Shown here: one piece after another, positions 46,374 to 55,838 of the stretch | How the letters are laid out: each line of letters starts with the position of its first letter | Numbering within the stretch: the first letter of the stretch is position 1 | Source of the DNA: Nocardia rhamnosiphila NBRC 108938 | Lineage (GTDB): Bacteria; Actinomycetota; Actinomycetes; Mycobacteriales; Mycobacteriaceae | Assembly (NCBI RefSeq): GCF_000720425.1 | Contig: NZ_JOAJ01000009.1 | Span: forward strand, 186,001 to 250,000 | Direction of reading: 5' to 3' | DNA: 64,000 nt | Notes under the pieces: generated by a model | Databases searched by the model: none | What the model was told of the DNA's origin: nothing | What the model saw: the letters and a program-made list of their open reading frames with translations, nothing else | Translations under genes and position numbers: made by a program

Positions 46374-46517
46374 TGGACGGGCCACACCGGCAGCGCCCAC
46401 CGGTCCACGGGCACCCGTAGACGCCCCACCGGACAACCAGGGTTGACGGCCGATGCGAGAGTTTCCTCCACGCCGGGTAAGTTCGGCTGGCAATCTGCAT
46501 GATTCGGGAGGAGATCG

Positions 46518-47210
46518 ATGAGTTACCCCGGCGGTCAGCCGCCACAGGGCCAGCCCGCACCCGGCCAGTTCCCGCCGCCGCAACAACAGTTCGCGCCGCC
46601 GGCACCGAACCAGGGTGGGCAGCCACAGTATCCAGGGGGGCCACAGGGCGGGCCGCAGCCGTGGGGTGCCCCGCCGCCCGGACAGCCGCCGCAGGGCTAT
46701 GGTCAGCCTCCCGCCCAGCCGCAGTACGCCGGCGGCCCGTACGCGCAGCCGCCCGGGCAGCCCCCGGCCCAGTTCGGTCCGGGCGGGCAGCCCGGGCCCT
46801 ACGGCCAGCCGCCCCAGGCGGCGCCCAACGACCCGCCGGGGATCACGGTGGACTGCTCCTACACCCCGATGGCGTTCCTGCTCGCGATCACCAAACCCAA
46901 GATCACGGTGAACGGGCAGCGGGTGCCGAACACCCGGTGGGGCGCCAACCATATTCCGGTCGGCGCCGGCCAGTACCACGTGCGGGTCGCCACGCCGTGG
47001 CTGTTCGATATGGGTCCCGCCGATGTCGCGGTGCCCGTGCAGCCCGGGCAGGCGGTCCGGTACTACTACCGGACACCGGCGCTCATCTTCCTCAACGGAG
47101 CGATCGGGCCGGTTCCGCAAAAGACCCCCGGCATGGTGGTCATGTATGTGATCTGGGCGTTCGTCGCCCTGATCTTCCTACTGAACATCCTGATGATCGC
47201 CACGATGTGA
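46518..47210 (+). CDS. Pro/Gln-rich protein with beta domain and C-terminal helix, function unknown
   Basis: A 230-residue protein. The first 110 residues are almost all Pro, Gly, Gln and Tyr (QPPQGQPAPGQFPPPQQQ and similar). A small domain follows (ITVDCSYTPMAFLLAITKPK, TRWGANHIPVGAGQYHVRVA, DVAVPVQPGQAVRYYYRTP), which looks like an all-beta fold. A C-terminal transmembrane helix (VVMYVIWAFVALIFLLNILM) ends the protein. It has the tail-anchored layout of many mycolata envelope proteins, but I recognise no family. The ATG has GGGAGGAG 7 bases upstream. A hairpin terminator follows its stop at 47216. Confidence 0.8.
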   Translation: MSYPGGQPPQGQPAPGQFPPPQQQFAPPAPNQGGQPQYPGGPQGGPQPWGAPPPGQPPQGYGQPPAQPQYAGGPYAQPPGQPPAQFGPGGQPGPYGQPPQAAPNDPPGITVDCSYTPMAFLLAITKPKITVNGQRVPNTRWGANHIPVGAGQYHVRVATPWLFDMGPADVAVPVQPGQAVRYYYRTPALIFLNGAIGPVPQKTPGMVVMYVIWAFVALIFLLNILMIATM

Positions 47211-47215
47211 GCGAT

Positions 47216-47257
47216 GTCCGCATGCGGCGAGCCCCCTGGGCCCCGCCGCATGCGGAC
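47216..47257 (+). terminator. 14-bp hairpin after the Pro/Gln-rich gene
   Basis: GTCCGCATGCGGCG and its exact complement flank a 14-base GC-rich loop, starting 6 bases after the stop codon at 47210. No T-run is present. Confidence 0.65.
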
Positions 47258-47456
47258 CCGGCCGGCCCATGATCCCGGCCGCCTCCGCGGTCCGGCGGCG
47301 GCCGCGCGCCCGGCTCCGGTGTCCGGTCGGCCCTCTGCCCGACACCCGCGCATCCGATCGCGCGGTCCCTGGGCAAGCACGGACCTGTTGCCTACGCTCG
47401 AAGCGCAGCGCCGAACGCACGGCGGTCGGCGCCCGCGACCAACAGGAGGGCAGGCA

Positions 47457-48308
47457 ATGACAGCTACCGGAGACAAACCGCTGAGCGGCCGGACGATGAT
47501 CATGTCCGGCGGCAGCCGCGGGATCGGGCTGGAGATCGCCAAACGGGCGGCCGCCGACGGCGCGAACATCACGCTGATCGCCAAAACCGATCAGCCCCAC
47601 CCCAAACTGCCGGGCACGATCCACACCGCCGCCGCGGAACTGGAGGCGGCGGGGGCGACCGTACTGCCGTTCGTCGGCGATGTGCGGATCGACGAATCGG
47701 TCGCCGAGGCGGTCCGGCTGACCACCGAGCGCTTCGGCGGTATCGATATCGTGGTCAACAACGCCTCCGCCATCGATCTGTCCCCCACCGATTCGCTGGC
47801 GATGAAGCGATACGACCTCATGCAGGACATCAACTGCCGCGGCACTTTCCTGCTGTCCAAGCTGTGCATTCCAGCGCTGCGCGACTCCGCCGCCGCCGGC
47901 CGCAATCCGCATATCCTCACGCTGTCGCCGCCACTGAACCTGGACCCCAAATGGGCCGGATCCTCCCTGGGCTACACCATCGCCAAGTACGGGATGTCGC
48001 TGACCACGCTGGGGCTGGCCGAGGAACTGAAATCCGACGGTGTCGGCGTCAATTCGCTCTGGCCGCGCACCACGATCGCGACCGCGGCCGTACGCAATCT
48101 GCTCGGTGGTGAGGAGATGGTCCGTACCTCACGGACCCCGGATATCTACGCCGACGCCGCCTATCTCGTACTCACCTCACCGGCCACCGAGACGACCGGC
48201 AATTTCTTCATCGACGACGACGTGCTCGCCACCCACGGCATCACCGACCTGGACAAGTACCGGGTGACCCCGGGCGACGAACCCCTCACGACCGACCTGT
48301 TCCTCTGA
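47457..48308 (+). CDS. Short-chain dehydrogenase/reductase (HSDL2-like)
   Basis: A 283-residue SDR. The cofactor motif is MSGGSRGIGLEIAKRAAADG near residue 17, followed by NNASAIDLSPT and the catalytic-type region. The usual YxxxK is SSLGYTIAKYGMSLTTLGLA, with Tyr and Lys four apart. The segment LTLSPPLNLDPKWAG matches the hydroxysteroid-dehydrogenase-like 2 group, which includes SDRs of unknown fatty-acyl or sterol substrates. The ATG follows AGGAGGG at 7-8 bases. The gene is monocistronic, with a terminator hairpin at 48315 between it and the convergent glfT2. Confidence 0.92.
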   Translation: MTATGDKPLSGRTMIMSGGSRGIGLEIAKRAAADGANITLIAKTDQPHPKLPGTIHTAAAELEAAGATVLPFVGDVRIDESVAEAVRLTTERFGGIDIVVNNASAIDLSPTDSLAMKRYDLMQDINCRGTFLLSKLCIPALRDSAAAGRNPHILTLSPPLNLDPKWAGSSLGYTIAKYGMSLTTLGLAEELKSDGVGVNSLWPRTTIATAAVRNLLGGEEMVRTSRTPDIYADAAYLVLTSPATETTGNFFIDDDVLATHGITDLDKYRVTPGDEPLTTDLFL

Positions 48309-48314
48309 CTACCA

Positions 48315-48344
48315 CGGGCCACGCCGCGGATACGGCGTGGCCCG
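48315..48344. terminator. Bidirectional terminator hairpin
   Basis: CGGGCCACGCCG and its exact complement flank the loop CGGATA, between the convergent SDR and glfT2 genes. Confidence 0.7.
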
Positions 48345-48365
48345 TTCGGGCAGAACGTGTCCGGG

Positions 48366-50270
48366 TCAGTTCCGGTCGGAGTCGATCCCGTACAGCCGCT
48401 CCCAGTTCTCCCGGCTGGTGAGTTCGGCGTGCGCGGCGCGGTAGCGCTGCTGTAGGTCCGGCAGTTCCTTGTACAGCCGGCGCAGCACCCGCATCGTGCG
48501 CAGCAGCAGGGCGCGCGCGGTCGCCTTGTCGCGCTTGCGGACCCGGACCCCGGACTGGGAGGCATCGGTGACCACGACATGGTCGAACAGCGAGACATGC
48601 CACCAGTGCGCGTCTTCGCGGGTCACCCCGACCAGCCCGTACTGGACCTTGCCGGTCCACTGCTGGATCCCGCGTTTGATCAGCACCGCCAGCAGCCGGC
48701 TGGGTTCGCCGCCGGCCCGCCGCACGCGGATCTCGGAGGAATCCACCGGCGGTGACGCCGCGGGATGTTTCACGGTCTCGGTGTAATCGGCGCGACTGGT
48801 CCGGGCCCGTTTCAGCGGCTCGATACCGCCATCCCGCAGGATCGACGGTCCCGACAGGAAGTCCTCGATGCCCTGCAGGGTGGTGTGCGCGAGCCCGTAC
48901 TGCATCGCGACCAGGTATTCGGAGATATTCCGGAAGAGCTGCCGGGTGACCGTGCCCGGATTCAGGTCCGCGTGCATCGCGCTGACGATCAGCGAGTTGC
49001 GGGTGCTGAAGTACCGCGCCCAGTCGTCGAAGTCCTTCCAGTAGAAGTCCGCGTGCCAGACCGCCGCGTTGGGCAGCGTGACCGTGACGAACCCGTGTTC
49101 GCGGGCGCGGACCCCGTATTCGACATCGTCCCACTGGAAGAAGATCGGCAGCGGTAGCCCGATCTTCTTCACCACCTCGGCCGGGATGAGGCAGGTCCAC
49201 CAGGCGTTGTATCCGGCGTCGACGCGGCGTTCCTGGTTCTTCTTCAGCATGCTGGTGTTGCGCAGCGCCTTGGGCACCTTCTGGCCGTGCATGAGCCGGT
49301 GCAGGTGCACGTCCTCGGCCCCGACGTTCAGGTAGTCGGGGTTGAGCAGGAACAGCATCTGCGCGCCGACCAGCGTCGGTTCCACGGTGAGGTTGGCGAA
49401 GGCCTGCAACCGCAGCACGGTCTCGGGTTCGCAGAGGATATCGTCGTCCATGAGGATGACGTCGGCGTGTTCGTTGGCCGCGGACACCTCGTACAGTCCG
49501 CGGGTGAAACCGCCCGCCCCGCCCAGATTGGGCTGGCGGATGTAGCGCAGTTTGTCCCCGAACATGGACCGCGTGGCCTGGTACAGCGGCCGGTTCTCCA
49601 CCAGATCGGTGCCCTGGTCCACCACGTACACCGCGTCGAGCGAGCCGAGGACGGTCTGGTCGGAGGCCAGTGCGGCGATGGTCTCGGCGCAGTCCTGGGC
49701 GCGGTTGAAGGTGCAGATGGCGATGGCGACCGGGCGTACGGTCTCGGGCGCGGTCGCGGTCCAGGTGAGTTCGGAGATCTCCAGGTCGCCACCGACGGCT
49801 TCGAACTCCAGCCACAGGGCGCCACCGTCGACGAACTGGTCCAGCGGCGCGGTCAGGGTCAGCGGGCCGCCGGCGGTGACCTCGGCGGTGCCGACGATCC
49901 GGCGGTGCCCGGCGATATCGGAGGCCACGATCCGCACCCTGGCGTGCTTGCCGACCTGCAGGATCATCGTGGCCTGCACCTCGGTGACCACGGTCCAGCG
50001 CTGCCAGTAGCTGGCGGCGAAACGGCCGAAGTAGGTGTTGGTGTGCGCGGTCGAGCCCTTGTCCAGGTGCAGACTCATCCGGTCGCGGGTGGCACGGCCC
50101 TTGACCACCGCGTACAGCTCGTCGCTGATCTTCGCCGAGGGTCCGGTGAAGATGCCCCGGGCGAGCACCAGTCTGCGCGGAGCCCGGTGGTGTTCGGCGC
50201 GCAGCGACTCCGGCGCGACCGTAGCGTGATCGTTCGTCTCGGTAACGGCCTGCATAGCCGACTGGTCCAT
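48366..50270 (-). CDS. glfT2: Galactofuranosyltransferase GlfT2-like
   Basis: A 634-residue protein with the three-part layout of GlfT2 (637 residues in M. tuberculosis): an N-terminal beta domain (TYFGRFAASYWQRWT, then FVDGGALWLEFEAVGGD), a GT-A core with IAICTFNRAQDCAETI, VVDQG, RQPNLGGAGGFTRG, the DDD metal site in VILMDDDILCEP (near residue 275) and QWDDVEYGVRAREHG, and a helical C-terminal domain. GlfT2 polymerises alternating beta-1,5 and beta-1,6 galactofuranose at the inner membrane. Similarity to the mycobacterial enzyme is moderate, and glf is not adjacent, so a paralogue is possible. The ATG at 50270 has GAGGA upstream; the frame stays open into a dispersed repeat at 50365-50400. 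Confidence 0.82.
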   Translation of the reverse strand: MDQSAMQAVTETNDHATVAPESLRAEHHRAPRRLVLARGIFTGPSAKISDELYAVVKGRATRDRMSLHLDKGSTAHTNTYFGRFAASYWQRWTVVTEVQATMILQVGKHARVRIVASDIAGHRRIVGTAEVTAGGPLTLTAPLDQFVDGGALWLEFEAVGGDLEISELTWTATAPETVRPVAIAICTFNRAQDCAETIAALASDQTVLGSLDAVYVVDQGTDLVENRPLYQATRSMFGDKLRYIRQPNLGGAGGFTRGLYEVSAANEHADVILMDDDILCEPETVLRLQAFANLTVEPTLVGAQMLFLLNPDYLNVGAEDVHLHRLMHGQKVPKALRNTSMLKKNQERRVDAGYNAWWTCLIPAEVVKKIGLPLPIFFQWDDVEYGVRAREHGFVTVTLPNAAVWHADFYWKDFDDWARYFSTRNSLIVSAMHADLNPGTVTRQLFRNISEYLVAMQYGLAHTTLQGIEDFLSGPSILRDGGIEPLKRARTSRADYTETVKHPAASPPVDSSEIRVRRAGGEPSRLLAVLIKRGIQQWTGKVQYGLVGVTREDAHWWHVSLFDHVVVTDASQSGVRVRKRDKATARALLLRTMRVLRRLYKELPDLQQRYRAAHAELTSRENWERLYGIDSDRN

Positions 50271-50364
50271 GAAGTCCTCGAAATCCTCAATATTTTCGCG
50301 CATGAGCGAGACCGGCGATCGGTCCCGCGTACTGACGCGGAGGCCGAAGCGCAGGCGAAGGTAT

Positions 50365-50400
50365 CGCACTTCCGCCTCCGGGCCTGACTCGTTCATGCTG
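50365..50400 (-). repeat. Dispersed repeat copy upstream of glfT2
   Basis: On the minus strand CAGCATGAACGAGTCAGG followed by CCCGGAGGCGGAAG is a near-identical copy of the element at 51041-51080 and at the glfT1 start. It is oriented outward from gtrA. Its ATG is in frame with glfT2. Confidence 0.88.
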
Positions 50401-50453
50401 TGCCGACGGGACAGACATGTCCCTGAATACGGTTCGCGGCGGGCCCGAGGATA

Positions 50454-50996
50454 TCAATCAGCCACGCCGGTCGCCCGGTTGGTCGTTTCCCGATCGGGTT
50501 CCCCGGTAAACACGAACTTGTCATAAGCCCAATACCGGAACACCACGGCAACGATCTGACCGACCAATGTTCCAGAGATATTGTCCGCCAGCGGCGTGGC
50601 CAGATCCAGGATGTACCTGGAGAAACCCAGGCAACCCAATTGCAGTCCGATCGCGATCACATTGATCACGGCGTACGACAGGTACTCCCGGGCCGGGCTG
50701 CCGGACTGCTTGTGCGAGAAGGTCCACCACTTGTTGCCGAAGTAGGTGACCACCGTGGCCACCGCGATGGCGATGATCTTGGCGGGCAACGGGATGTCGT
50801 GCATGAGACCCTCGCCACCCCAGGCGCCCAGATTGAACACCAGCAGGTTGTAGGTCCCCGCATCGACCAGGAAGCCGACCACGCCGACGACCAGGAACGC
50901 CGCACTCTGCCGCAGCCCGGTCCGCAGGCGTTCGGCGAGCGAACGGGGGGCCGGCGCGTCGGCGGCGACAGCGGCCGTTGACTCACCAGATGACAC
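50454..50996 (-). CDS. GtrA family membrane protein
   Basis: A 180-residue protein with four membrane helices and the GtrA marks FLVVGVVGFLVDAGTYNLL, TVVTYFGNKWWTFSH and VGQIVAVVFRYWAYDKFVF. GtrA proteins help flip or handle polyprenyl-linked sugars; M. tuberculosis Rv3789 is an example in arabinogalactan synthesis. It lies between glfT2 and a GT2 enzyme, the classic flippase/transferase combination. The GTG at 50996 is chosen because further upstream the open frame runs through a dispersed repeat. Inverted repeat copies flank the gene on both sides. Confidence 0.9.
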   Translation of the reverse strand: MSSGESTAAVAADAPAPRSLAERLRTGLRQSAAFLVVGVVGFLVDAGTYNLLVFNLGAWGGEGLMHDIPLPAKIIAIAVATVVTYFGNKWWTFSHKQSGSPAREYLSYAVINVIAIGLQLGCLGFSRYILDLATPLADNISGTLVGQIVAVVFRYWAYDKFVFTGEPDRETTNRATGVAD

Positions 50997-51040
50997 GCGC
51001 CGACGGTACCGCAGTGACCTGAGCCATCCTCTCCGGCACG

Positions 51041-51080
51041 GCATGAGCGAGTCAGGCCCGGAGGCGGTAGCGCAGTGTGA
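51041..51080 (+). repeat. Dispersed repeat copy between gtrA and the GT2 gene
   Basis: GCATGAGCGAGTCAGGC followed by CCGGAGGCGGTAGCGCAGTG matches the minus-strand copy at 50365-50400 almost base for base over its first 27 bases, and also the glfT1 start. With the 50365 copy it forms outward-facing inverted repeats around gtrA. Its ATG is in frame with the GT2 gene downstream. Confidence 0.88.
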
Positions 51081-51168
51081 CCATGTAGGGCCCTCGATCA
51101 TGCCCAATGTCACAGACCCGGTACTCTCCCGGTGTTCCCATATCCGTCGATTTCGAGGATTTGACCAG

Positions 51169-52164
51169 GTGGAATCCACCGAACTGCGTATTGCCGCCGT
51201 CGTCCCGTGTCACAACGAAGAGGCGTCGGTGGCCAAGGTTGTCACCGATCTGAAGGCCGCGGTCCCCGGAATTGTCGTGTATGTGTACGACAATCTCAGC
51301 ACCGACGCCACCGCCGAGAAGGCCCGGGCCGCCGGAGCGATCGTTCGCGCGGAGCGGGCCAAGGGCAAGGGCAATGTGGTACGCCGCGCTTTCGCCGATA
51401 TCGAAGCCGATATCTATCTCATGATCGACGGCGACGACACCTACGAGGCGTCCGCGGCGCCGGCGATGATCGAAACCCTGCTGTCGGGCCCGTACGACCA
51501 TGTCCTCGGCGTCCGGAAACAGGACGAGACGGGATCGGCCTACCGGGCGGGCCACGAGACCGGGAACAAAGTCCTCAACGGTGTGGTGGGCAAGGTTTTC
51601 GGCGAGAACGTCGAGGATATGCTCAGCGGCTTCCGGGTTTTCTCCCGGCGCTTCGTGAAGAGTTTCCCCGCCGTCTCCCGGGAATTCGAGATCGAAACCG
51701 AACTCACCGTGCACTCACTGCACCTGCGGGTCCCGCAGACCGCGGTACCGGTGGGATTCCGGGACCGCCCGGCCGGCAGTGAGAGCAAACTGCGTACCTA
51801 CCACGACGGTTTCAAGATTTTGGCGCTCATCGCCGGATTGGCCCGCCACGAGCGTCCGGTCGCCTTCTACGGCCTGCTCGGTACCGTGAGCTGGCTCATC
51901 TCGGTGGTGCTGACCGTCCCGATCATCATCGAGTACTACGACACCCACACCGTGCCCCGTTTCCCGACCCTGTTCCTGGCCTGCACTCTGCTGCTGGTCG
52001 GGTTTCTGGCCTGGACCGCCGGTCTGATCCTCGACGGGATCCGCCGGTCCCGGCACGAGGCGGCACGGCTGATCTATCTCCGCTACGAGGCCCCCGGCGC
52101 GAGCGTCGCGGCTACAACCGCTGTCTCCCGGATCGATCAGGTGGCGGCCGGGGACATCCGTTGA
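51169..52164 (+). CDS. Family 2 glycosyltransferase with C-terminal membrane helices
   Basis: A 331-residue protein. A GT-A domain opens with IAAVVPCHNEEASVAKVV and continues with VYVYDNLSTDATAEKARAAG and the DxD-type YLMIDGDDTYEA near residue 85, then MLSGFRVFSRRF. Two C-terminal membrane helices follow (YGLLGTVSWLISVVLTVPII and LFLACTLLLVGFLAWTAGLI). This resembles polyprenyl-phosphate glycosyltransferases of the dolichol-phosphate-mannose/GtrB type, which load a sugar on a lipid for a GtrA partner. The GTG at 51169 follows GAGGA; upstream in-frame ATGs lie in repeat sequence. Its stop overlaps the next gene's TTG. Confidence 0.88.
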   Translation: MESTELRIAAVVPCHNEEASVAKVVTDLKAAVPGIVVYVYDNLSTDATAEKARAAGAIVRAERAKGKGNVVRRAFADIEADIYLMIDGDDTYEASAAPAMIETLLSGPYDHVLGVRKQDETGSAYRAGHETGNKVLNGVVGKVFGENVEDMLSGFRVFSRRFVKSFPAVSREFEIETELTVHSLHLRVPQTAVPVGFRDRPAGSESKLRTYHDGFKILALIAGLARHERPVAFYGLLGTVSWLISVVLTVPIIIEYYDTHTVPRFPTLFLACTLLLVGFLAWTAGLILDGIRRSRHEAARLIYLRYEAPGASVAATTAVSRIDQVAAGDIR

Positions 52165-53681
52165 CCGCCGAGACCGCGACCCGCCCTGCCGGAGACGAGC
52201 AGGCCGCGAGTCGTTCCGTCCTGGCCGGTCCCCGGCGCGCCGGGGAGGTCCTGCTGCGCCGGATGGGCCCGGCGACCGTCGCGTTCACTCTGCTGGCCGG
52301 GATTTTCGGGCTCGTGTTCGCGGTGATGAGCCCGCCGTTCTGGGGGCACGACGAAATCACCCAGTTCGGGCGCGCCTACCAGGTGGCCCACGGCGGCCTG
52401 AGCCCCACCCGGATCGACGACGACCGCGGCGTCGCCTACGGCGGTGAGGTACCGGCGGCGATCGAAGCGCTGATGGGCTACGCCATCGACGACTACACCC
52501 ACAACCCGGGCGAACCGTACCCCGATGTGGCCGATCCCGCCGCCTACCAGCGGCTGAACGATGCCCCGGTCACCGATGAACGCAAGATCATCTGGTTCAC
52601 CAACACCGCCGCCTACTCCGCGGTCCCCTACGTGCCCAGTGCGATCGGTATCGGATTCGCCGAACTGATCGACGCCGACGCCGGCACCATGGTGCGCCTC
52701 ACCCGGTTGTCCGGGCTGGCCGCCTACCTGCTCGTGGTCGGCTTCGCCCTGTGGGCGTTGCGAGCGCACCGCATCCAGTGGCTGGCCTTCACGGTGGCCG
52801 TATTGCCCATCGCGGTGTTCCAGGCCGGGACGATCACCGCCGACACCCTCACCAATGCCCTGGCCGTCCTGGTGTCGGCGCTCCTGGTGAAGGGCCTGTT
52901 CCTCGGGGACCGGCTGGGCCGGGTGGAAACCGTCGCGGTGCTGGGTACCGCGATCGCGCTGCCGCTGTGCAAACCCACGTATGTACTGCTCGCCATGCTG
53001 GTGGTGTTGATTCCGGCCGAGCGGATGGGCCTGACCGGTTGGCGCCGGTGGCTCACCTGGGTGTGCGCGGCGATCGGCGCGATCGGGTTCGCGGTGTGGA
53101 TGAAGATCGCCGCGCCCACCGGCGAGGGCACCAGCCTGATGCGGCCCCCGCACCAGTGGTACACCGTGGATACCGGCGAGCAGTTGATCGGCATCATCAC
53201 CGACCCGTTCGGCTTCCTGCGGACCTTCTGGGAGAGCATTCTGCGGCGTGACCAGGAGTGGTTCAACGAATTCTTCGGGGAACTCGGTTTCGCCTATATC
53301 GACGTGCCGGCCACCGCGATCGTGGCCTGCCTGCTGGCCTTCGCGGTGAGCGTGGGCATGGCGGAGCGCTTCGATCGCCCGGATTTCCGGCGCACGCTGG
53401 TGGTGGCGCTGACCATGGCGGCCAGTGTCGCGATGATCTACGTCACCCTCTACATGTCGTTCACCCCGGTCGGCTACTACATCATCGACGGTGTCCAGGG
53501 CCGCTACTTCGTGCCGCTGGCGATCGTGTCGTTCGCGGTACTGCTGCGCTGGATGCCCTTCCGCCTCCGTGGACCCGGCGACCGCGAACCCGGCCGCTAC
53601 GCCGCGGTGACCGTCGTCGTCGCCGCCCTGATCGCCCTGATCGCCTCGGTGGCGAAATACCACATCTACGTCTGGGCCTGA
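52161..53681 (+). CDS. DUF2142-type polytopic membrane protein
   Basis: A 506-residue protein with about 10-11 membrane helices. After helix 1 comes a large extracytoplasmic loop (residues about 60-165) beginning MSPPFWGHDEITQFGRAYQV, whose DE pair resembles the catalytic Asp/Glu loop of GT-C glycosyltransferases. It matches the DUF2142 group of putative membrane glycosyltransferases. It is translationally coupled to the GT2 enzyme: its TTG overlaps that gene's TGA. It may use the lipid-linked sugar made by the GT2 enzyme and flipped by GtrA, together forming a three-part envelope glycan-decoration system (inference). Confidence 0.83.
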   Translation: MTAETATRPAGDEQAASRSVLAGPRRAGEVLLRRMGPATVAFTLLAGIFGLVFAVMSPPFWGHDEITQFGRAYQVAHGGLSPTRIDDDRGVAYGGEVPAAIEALMGYAIDDYTHNPGEPYPDVADPAAYQRLNDAPVTDERKIIWFTNTAAYSAVPYVPSAIGIGFAELIDADAGTMVRLTRLSGLAAYLLVVGFALWALRAHRIQWLAFTVAVLPIAVFQAGTITADTLTNALAVLVSALLVKGLFLGDRLGRVETVAVLGTAIALPLCKPTYVLLAMLVVLIPAERMGLTGWRRWLTWVCAAIGAIGFAVWMKIAAPTGEGTSLMRPPHQWYTVDTGEQLIGIITDPFGFLRTFWESILRRDQEWFNEFFGELGFAYIDVPATAIVACLLAFAVSVGMAERFDRPDFRRTLVVALTMAASVAMIYVTLYMSFTPVGYYIIDGVQGRYFVPLAIVSFAVLLRWMPFRLRGPGDREPGRYAAVTVVVAALIALIASVAKYHIYVWA

Positions 53682-53698
53682 CCGCGATCGCACCGGAT

Positions 53699-53731
53699 AC
53701 GCCCGGTCCACGCTACGGCGGGACCGGGCGT
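53699..53731. terminator. Bidirectional terminator hairpin
   Basis: ACGCCCGGTCC and its exact complement GGACCGGGCGT flank an 11-base loop between the convergent DUF2142 and rmlB genes. Confidence 0.7.
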
Positions 53732-53733
53732 TG

Positions 53734-55048
<1,315 letters not shown>

Positions 55049-55768
55049 ATGCTCGTCAGGAGTTTGACCACGATGTCGACGCTGCTCATCGCCGCACTCG
55101 GCATCGCATCCGGCAGTGCCCACGCCGCGCCCACCGACCTGCCGGCGCCGGTCGGCTTCACCGCGGAGGTTGTGGACGGGCGTTCCGTCGTCACCACCGA
55201 TTCTGGGTCCATGGTGGTCGAGGACGGCACTTTCAAGATCAAAGCTGCCGATGGCACGGTAGTGGCCGGCACGCCGCTGACGTTCCGGCTCGACGAGTTC
55301 GAGTTCCCCATCGCGGCGGAGATCTCCGGCCACACAGCGACGCTCACCCCGCAACTCGACCCGGACCGGGCCGTATATCGACCGGCCGCGCTGCCCCATC
55401 AGGAAACAGCGCCCTGGAAGACCCCTTACGACCGCGAGGTCGCCGCCTTCACCCGGCTCAAGGACACCATCGCCACCGGAGCGGCGATCGGCACCGCGGT
55501 CGGCGGTCTGGGCGGCGCCGCGGTCGGCTGTGTGCTCGGCGGTATCGCCGGAGCGACCGTGGCCGCGGCGACCATCGTCGGGCTGTTCGGTCCATTCGTA
55601 CCGGCCGCGGTGATCGGCTGCCTCGGCGGCATCGTCGCGATCGGCGCCCTGGGCACGGTGGCCGGCCAGCTCTTCGTCACCGCCCCGGTGATCATCGGCG
55701 CGGTGATCCAGTACGTCACCACCATCAACGAACCGTTCCCGCCCAACGGATCGGGCCCGGCCCGGTAG
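55049..55768 (+). CDS. Secreted protein with glycine-zipper-like C-terminus, function unknown
   Basis: A 239-residue protein with a signal peptide (MLVRSLTTMSTLLIAALGIA, cleavage near AHA/APT, residue 27). The first mature half is beta-rich (VVDGRSVVTTDSGSMVVED and TPLTFRLDEFEFPIAAEISG). The second half is Gly/Ala-rich and hydrophobic (TAVGGLGGAAVGCVLGGIAG, VIGCLGGIVAIGALGTVAG), like glycine-zipper proteins that insert into membranes. Similar exported proteins occur in several copies in Nocardia, but I know no assigned function. The ATG at 55049 follows GAGGTGA at 8 bases. Monocistronic. Confidence 0.78.
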   Translation: MLVRSLTTMSTLLIAALGIASGSAHAAPTDLPAPVGFTAEVVDGRSVVTTDSGSMVVEDGTFKIKAADGTVVAGTPLTFRLDEFEFPIAAEISGHTATLTPQLDPDRAVYRPAALPHQETAPWKTPYDREVAAFTRLKDTIATGAAIGTAVGGLGGAAVGCVLGGIAGATVAAATIVGLFGPFVPAAVIGCLGGIVAIGALGTVAGQLFVTAPVIIGAVIQYVTTINEPFPPNGSGPAR

Positions 55769-55838
55769 GCCGCCGCAGATCTCCGGCGTCGTGCCCACCC
55801 ACGAAATATTCGCGGGTGCGCACGATGTTCGGTCTGTC

